NCBI GenBank assembly: GCA_016550425.1
Contig: JABXGS010000084.1
Span: forward strand, 1 to 6,491
Length of the DNA: 6,491 nucleotides
DNA from: an archaeon
GTDB taxonomy: Archaea > Asgardarchaeota > Hermodarchaeia > Hermodarchaeales > Hermodarchaeaceae
Direction: 5' to 3'
The notes under the pieces are model-generated. The model was not told where the DNA came from and ran no database searches. It worked only from the letters and a program-made list of their open reading frames with translations. Numbering within the stretch: position 1 is the stretch's first letter; the number at the start of each line of letters is the position of its first letter. This document shows, one piece after another, positions 5,568-6,491 of the stretch. A program made the translations under genes and the position numbers.

Positions 5568-6491
5568 TTAGTGAGCATATAGAGAAGGACATTTACCGCG
5601 CAAGCATTCCCCACACTGACTGCATTTTTCTTTAATAATCCGCGCTTGGTTTGTTTTAATGGAAATAGCCTCATTGCCACAAAGAGACTGACAAGTACCA
5701 CATGCAGTACAAAGCAGGGCTCTGAGTACTGTTCGCGCGAATCGATCGGCTGTCTTATTTGTTACAGAACCTGAAAATGAAAAATAACCACTTTCAAAGA
5801 AGAAAGCCTTCAATTTTGCTTCCTTCCTTGGGATTGTAACTTCAATCATCCTTCGTTCCAAATCAACAATAACATCACCTAGTGCAGGAAGAAACGCAGT
5901 TGCCCGAAAAATGTCAATTGGCTTATTGAATCTTCCACGAACCACCTCACCATTAGGTTCATGTTCAAGTTCTAATGCAAATGTTAAGGGTTCTCCCTCT
6001 TGGTCAACGTAGTGTGATTGCAAATCAATCTTCATTTGGCGAGCCAATTCTCGGATTTTCGGTGGATGATTCTTCCAACGCCAGAATCCATGGTGTAACC
6101 ATTCTTCATTCATTCCTTGGCGTTTGGCAATTTCTTCTGCATGTGATTCCCACCTTTGCCACTCAGAAGGGCATTTGTCCGCAATTATTGTTAATTCACT
6201 CATAGTTGAGGCAGGACAAAACATACACCCAATTCTTTCAAAGCCCGCTTCGTATAGTGGGTTGTAAGGTGCTTTTTCTCTGAAAATATACAGCCAAATC
6301 ATCATAGCAGTCCAATTATGAATGGGGCTAGCTCCCACTTGTTTGGGTACCCATGGGTTTTTCCAAATTCGTCGACTTGCTGAGCGTCGGTGGGACTCAT
6401 AACGTCGTTGACCGATGAAACTTAAACAGCCATCAGGAAAGTGCTCTTCAATGAGTTGACTGGTGGGTCCTAGTTTCACAGTTTTACAACA
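5568..6491 (-). CDS. PAPS-reductase-family protein with C-terminal 2x[4Fe-4S] domain, partial
   Basis: This is the C-terminal 307 residues of a protein whose N-terminus lies beyond the right edge. The frame is open to the last base and begins Cys-Cys-Lys-Thr-Val-Lys-Leu-Gly-Pro, a CC..K segment seen in PAPS-reductase-like ATP pyrophosphatases. The GTG at 6479 is therefore internal. The family core continues with GQRRYESHRRS (27-37), PIHNWTAMMIW (56-66), PYNPLYEAGFERIGC (75-89) and the CMFCP motif (Cys89, Cys92). A middle segment (about 155-245) has no motif I can name. The end is a dicluster ferredoxin domain with CTACGTCQSLC (Cys261, 264, 267, 271) and CSQCGECLRGKCP (Cys290, 293, 296, 301), and the protein stops six residues later. 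The family includes sulfonucleotide reductases and RNA-thiolation-type enzymes; archaeal ferredoxin-fused members are mostly uncharacterised. The ATP-binding SGGKDS-type loop would lie outside the window. Confidence 0.9.
   Translation of the reverse strand, partial: CCKTVKLGPTSQLIEEHFPDGCLSFIGQRRYESHRRSASRRIWKNPWVPKQVGASPIHNWTAMMIWLYIFREKAPYNPLYEAGFERIGCMFCPASTMSELTIIADKCPSEWQRWESHAEEIAKRQGMNEEWLHHGFWRWKNHPPKIRELARQMKIDLQSHYVDQEGEPLTFALELEHEPNGEVVRGRFNKPIDIFRATAFLPALGDVIVDLERRMIEVTIPRKEAKLKAFFFESGYFSFSGSVTNKTADRFARTVLRALLCTACGTCQSLCGNEAISIKTNQARIIKEKCSQCGECLRGKCPSLYAH

Noticed and set aside
5474..5701. 75-codon minus-strand frame spanning the spacer and the ferredoxin domain
   Set aside because: It overlaps the well-supported cysteine motifs in another frame and runs through the repeat-rich spacer; no homology or ribosome-binding site is seen.
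1..6491. tRNA, rRNA, CRISPR array, insertion sequence or integrase
   Set aside because: Nearly all of the window is conserved coding sequence, and the short gaps contain no cloverleaf, regular repeat-spacer array, terminal inverted repeats or transposase motifs.

Overview
The window looks like a piece of an archaeal chromosome of moderate GC content. Every gene I accept lies on the minus strand, so transcription runs from the right edge towards the left. Four things point to Archaea: a pyruvate:ferredoxin oxidoreductase split into four small subunits, a DUF2070 membrane protein (a family I know only from archaea), an archaeal-style TATA element at the left edge, and frequent GTG/TTG starts. 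I cannot place the lineage. A PAC4-like proteasome-chaperone candidate would suit an uncultured group such as Bathyarchaeia or Asgard archaea, but that is a guess.

Layout in the direction of transcription. (1) 6491-5568 is the C-terminal part of a PAPS-reductase-family protein carrying a C-terminal 2x[4Fe-4S] ferredoxin domain; its N-terminus lies outside the window. (2) 5567-5464 is a 104-bp spacer unusually rich in inverted and direct repeats. (3) 5463-3580 is a DUF2070 multi-pass membrane protein with a large soluble domain containing several His/Asp motifs. (4) 3579-3509 is a 71-bp spacer, the probable leader of the next operon. (5) 3508-526 holds porC-porD-porA-porB, encoding the gamma, delta, alpha and beta subunits, with overlaps or very short gaps. 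(6) 510-100 is a small gene trailing porB that resembles eukaryotic proteasome assembly chaperone PAC4. (7) 99-1 contains a promoter-like TATA element, a GGAGG ribosome-binding site and a possible TTG start of a gene running off the left edge.

The por genes form one functional unit. Alpha and beta carry the thiamine-dependent chemistry and a proximal cluster, delta carries two [4Fe-4S] clusters that pass electrons to ferredoxin, and gamma completes the complex. The complex makes acetyl-CoA, CO2 and reduced ferredoxin from pyruvate, or runs in reverse. The PAPS-reductase-like protein is a second iron-sulfur protein that could draw on reduced ferredoxin; that link is inference from domain content only. 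No tRNA, rRNA, CRISPR, IS element or integrase is visible. The most interesting items are the PAC4-like gene, the possible metal-site residues in the DUF2070 protein and the repeat-dense spacer upstream of it.
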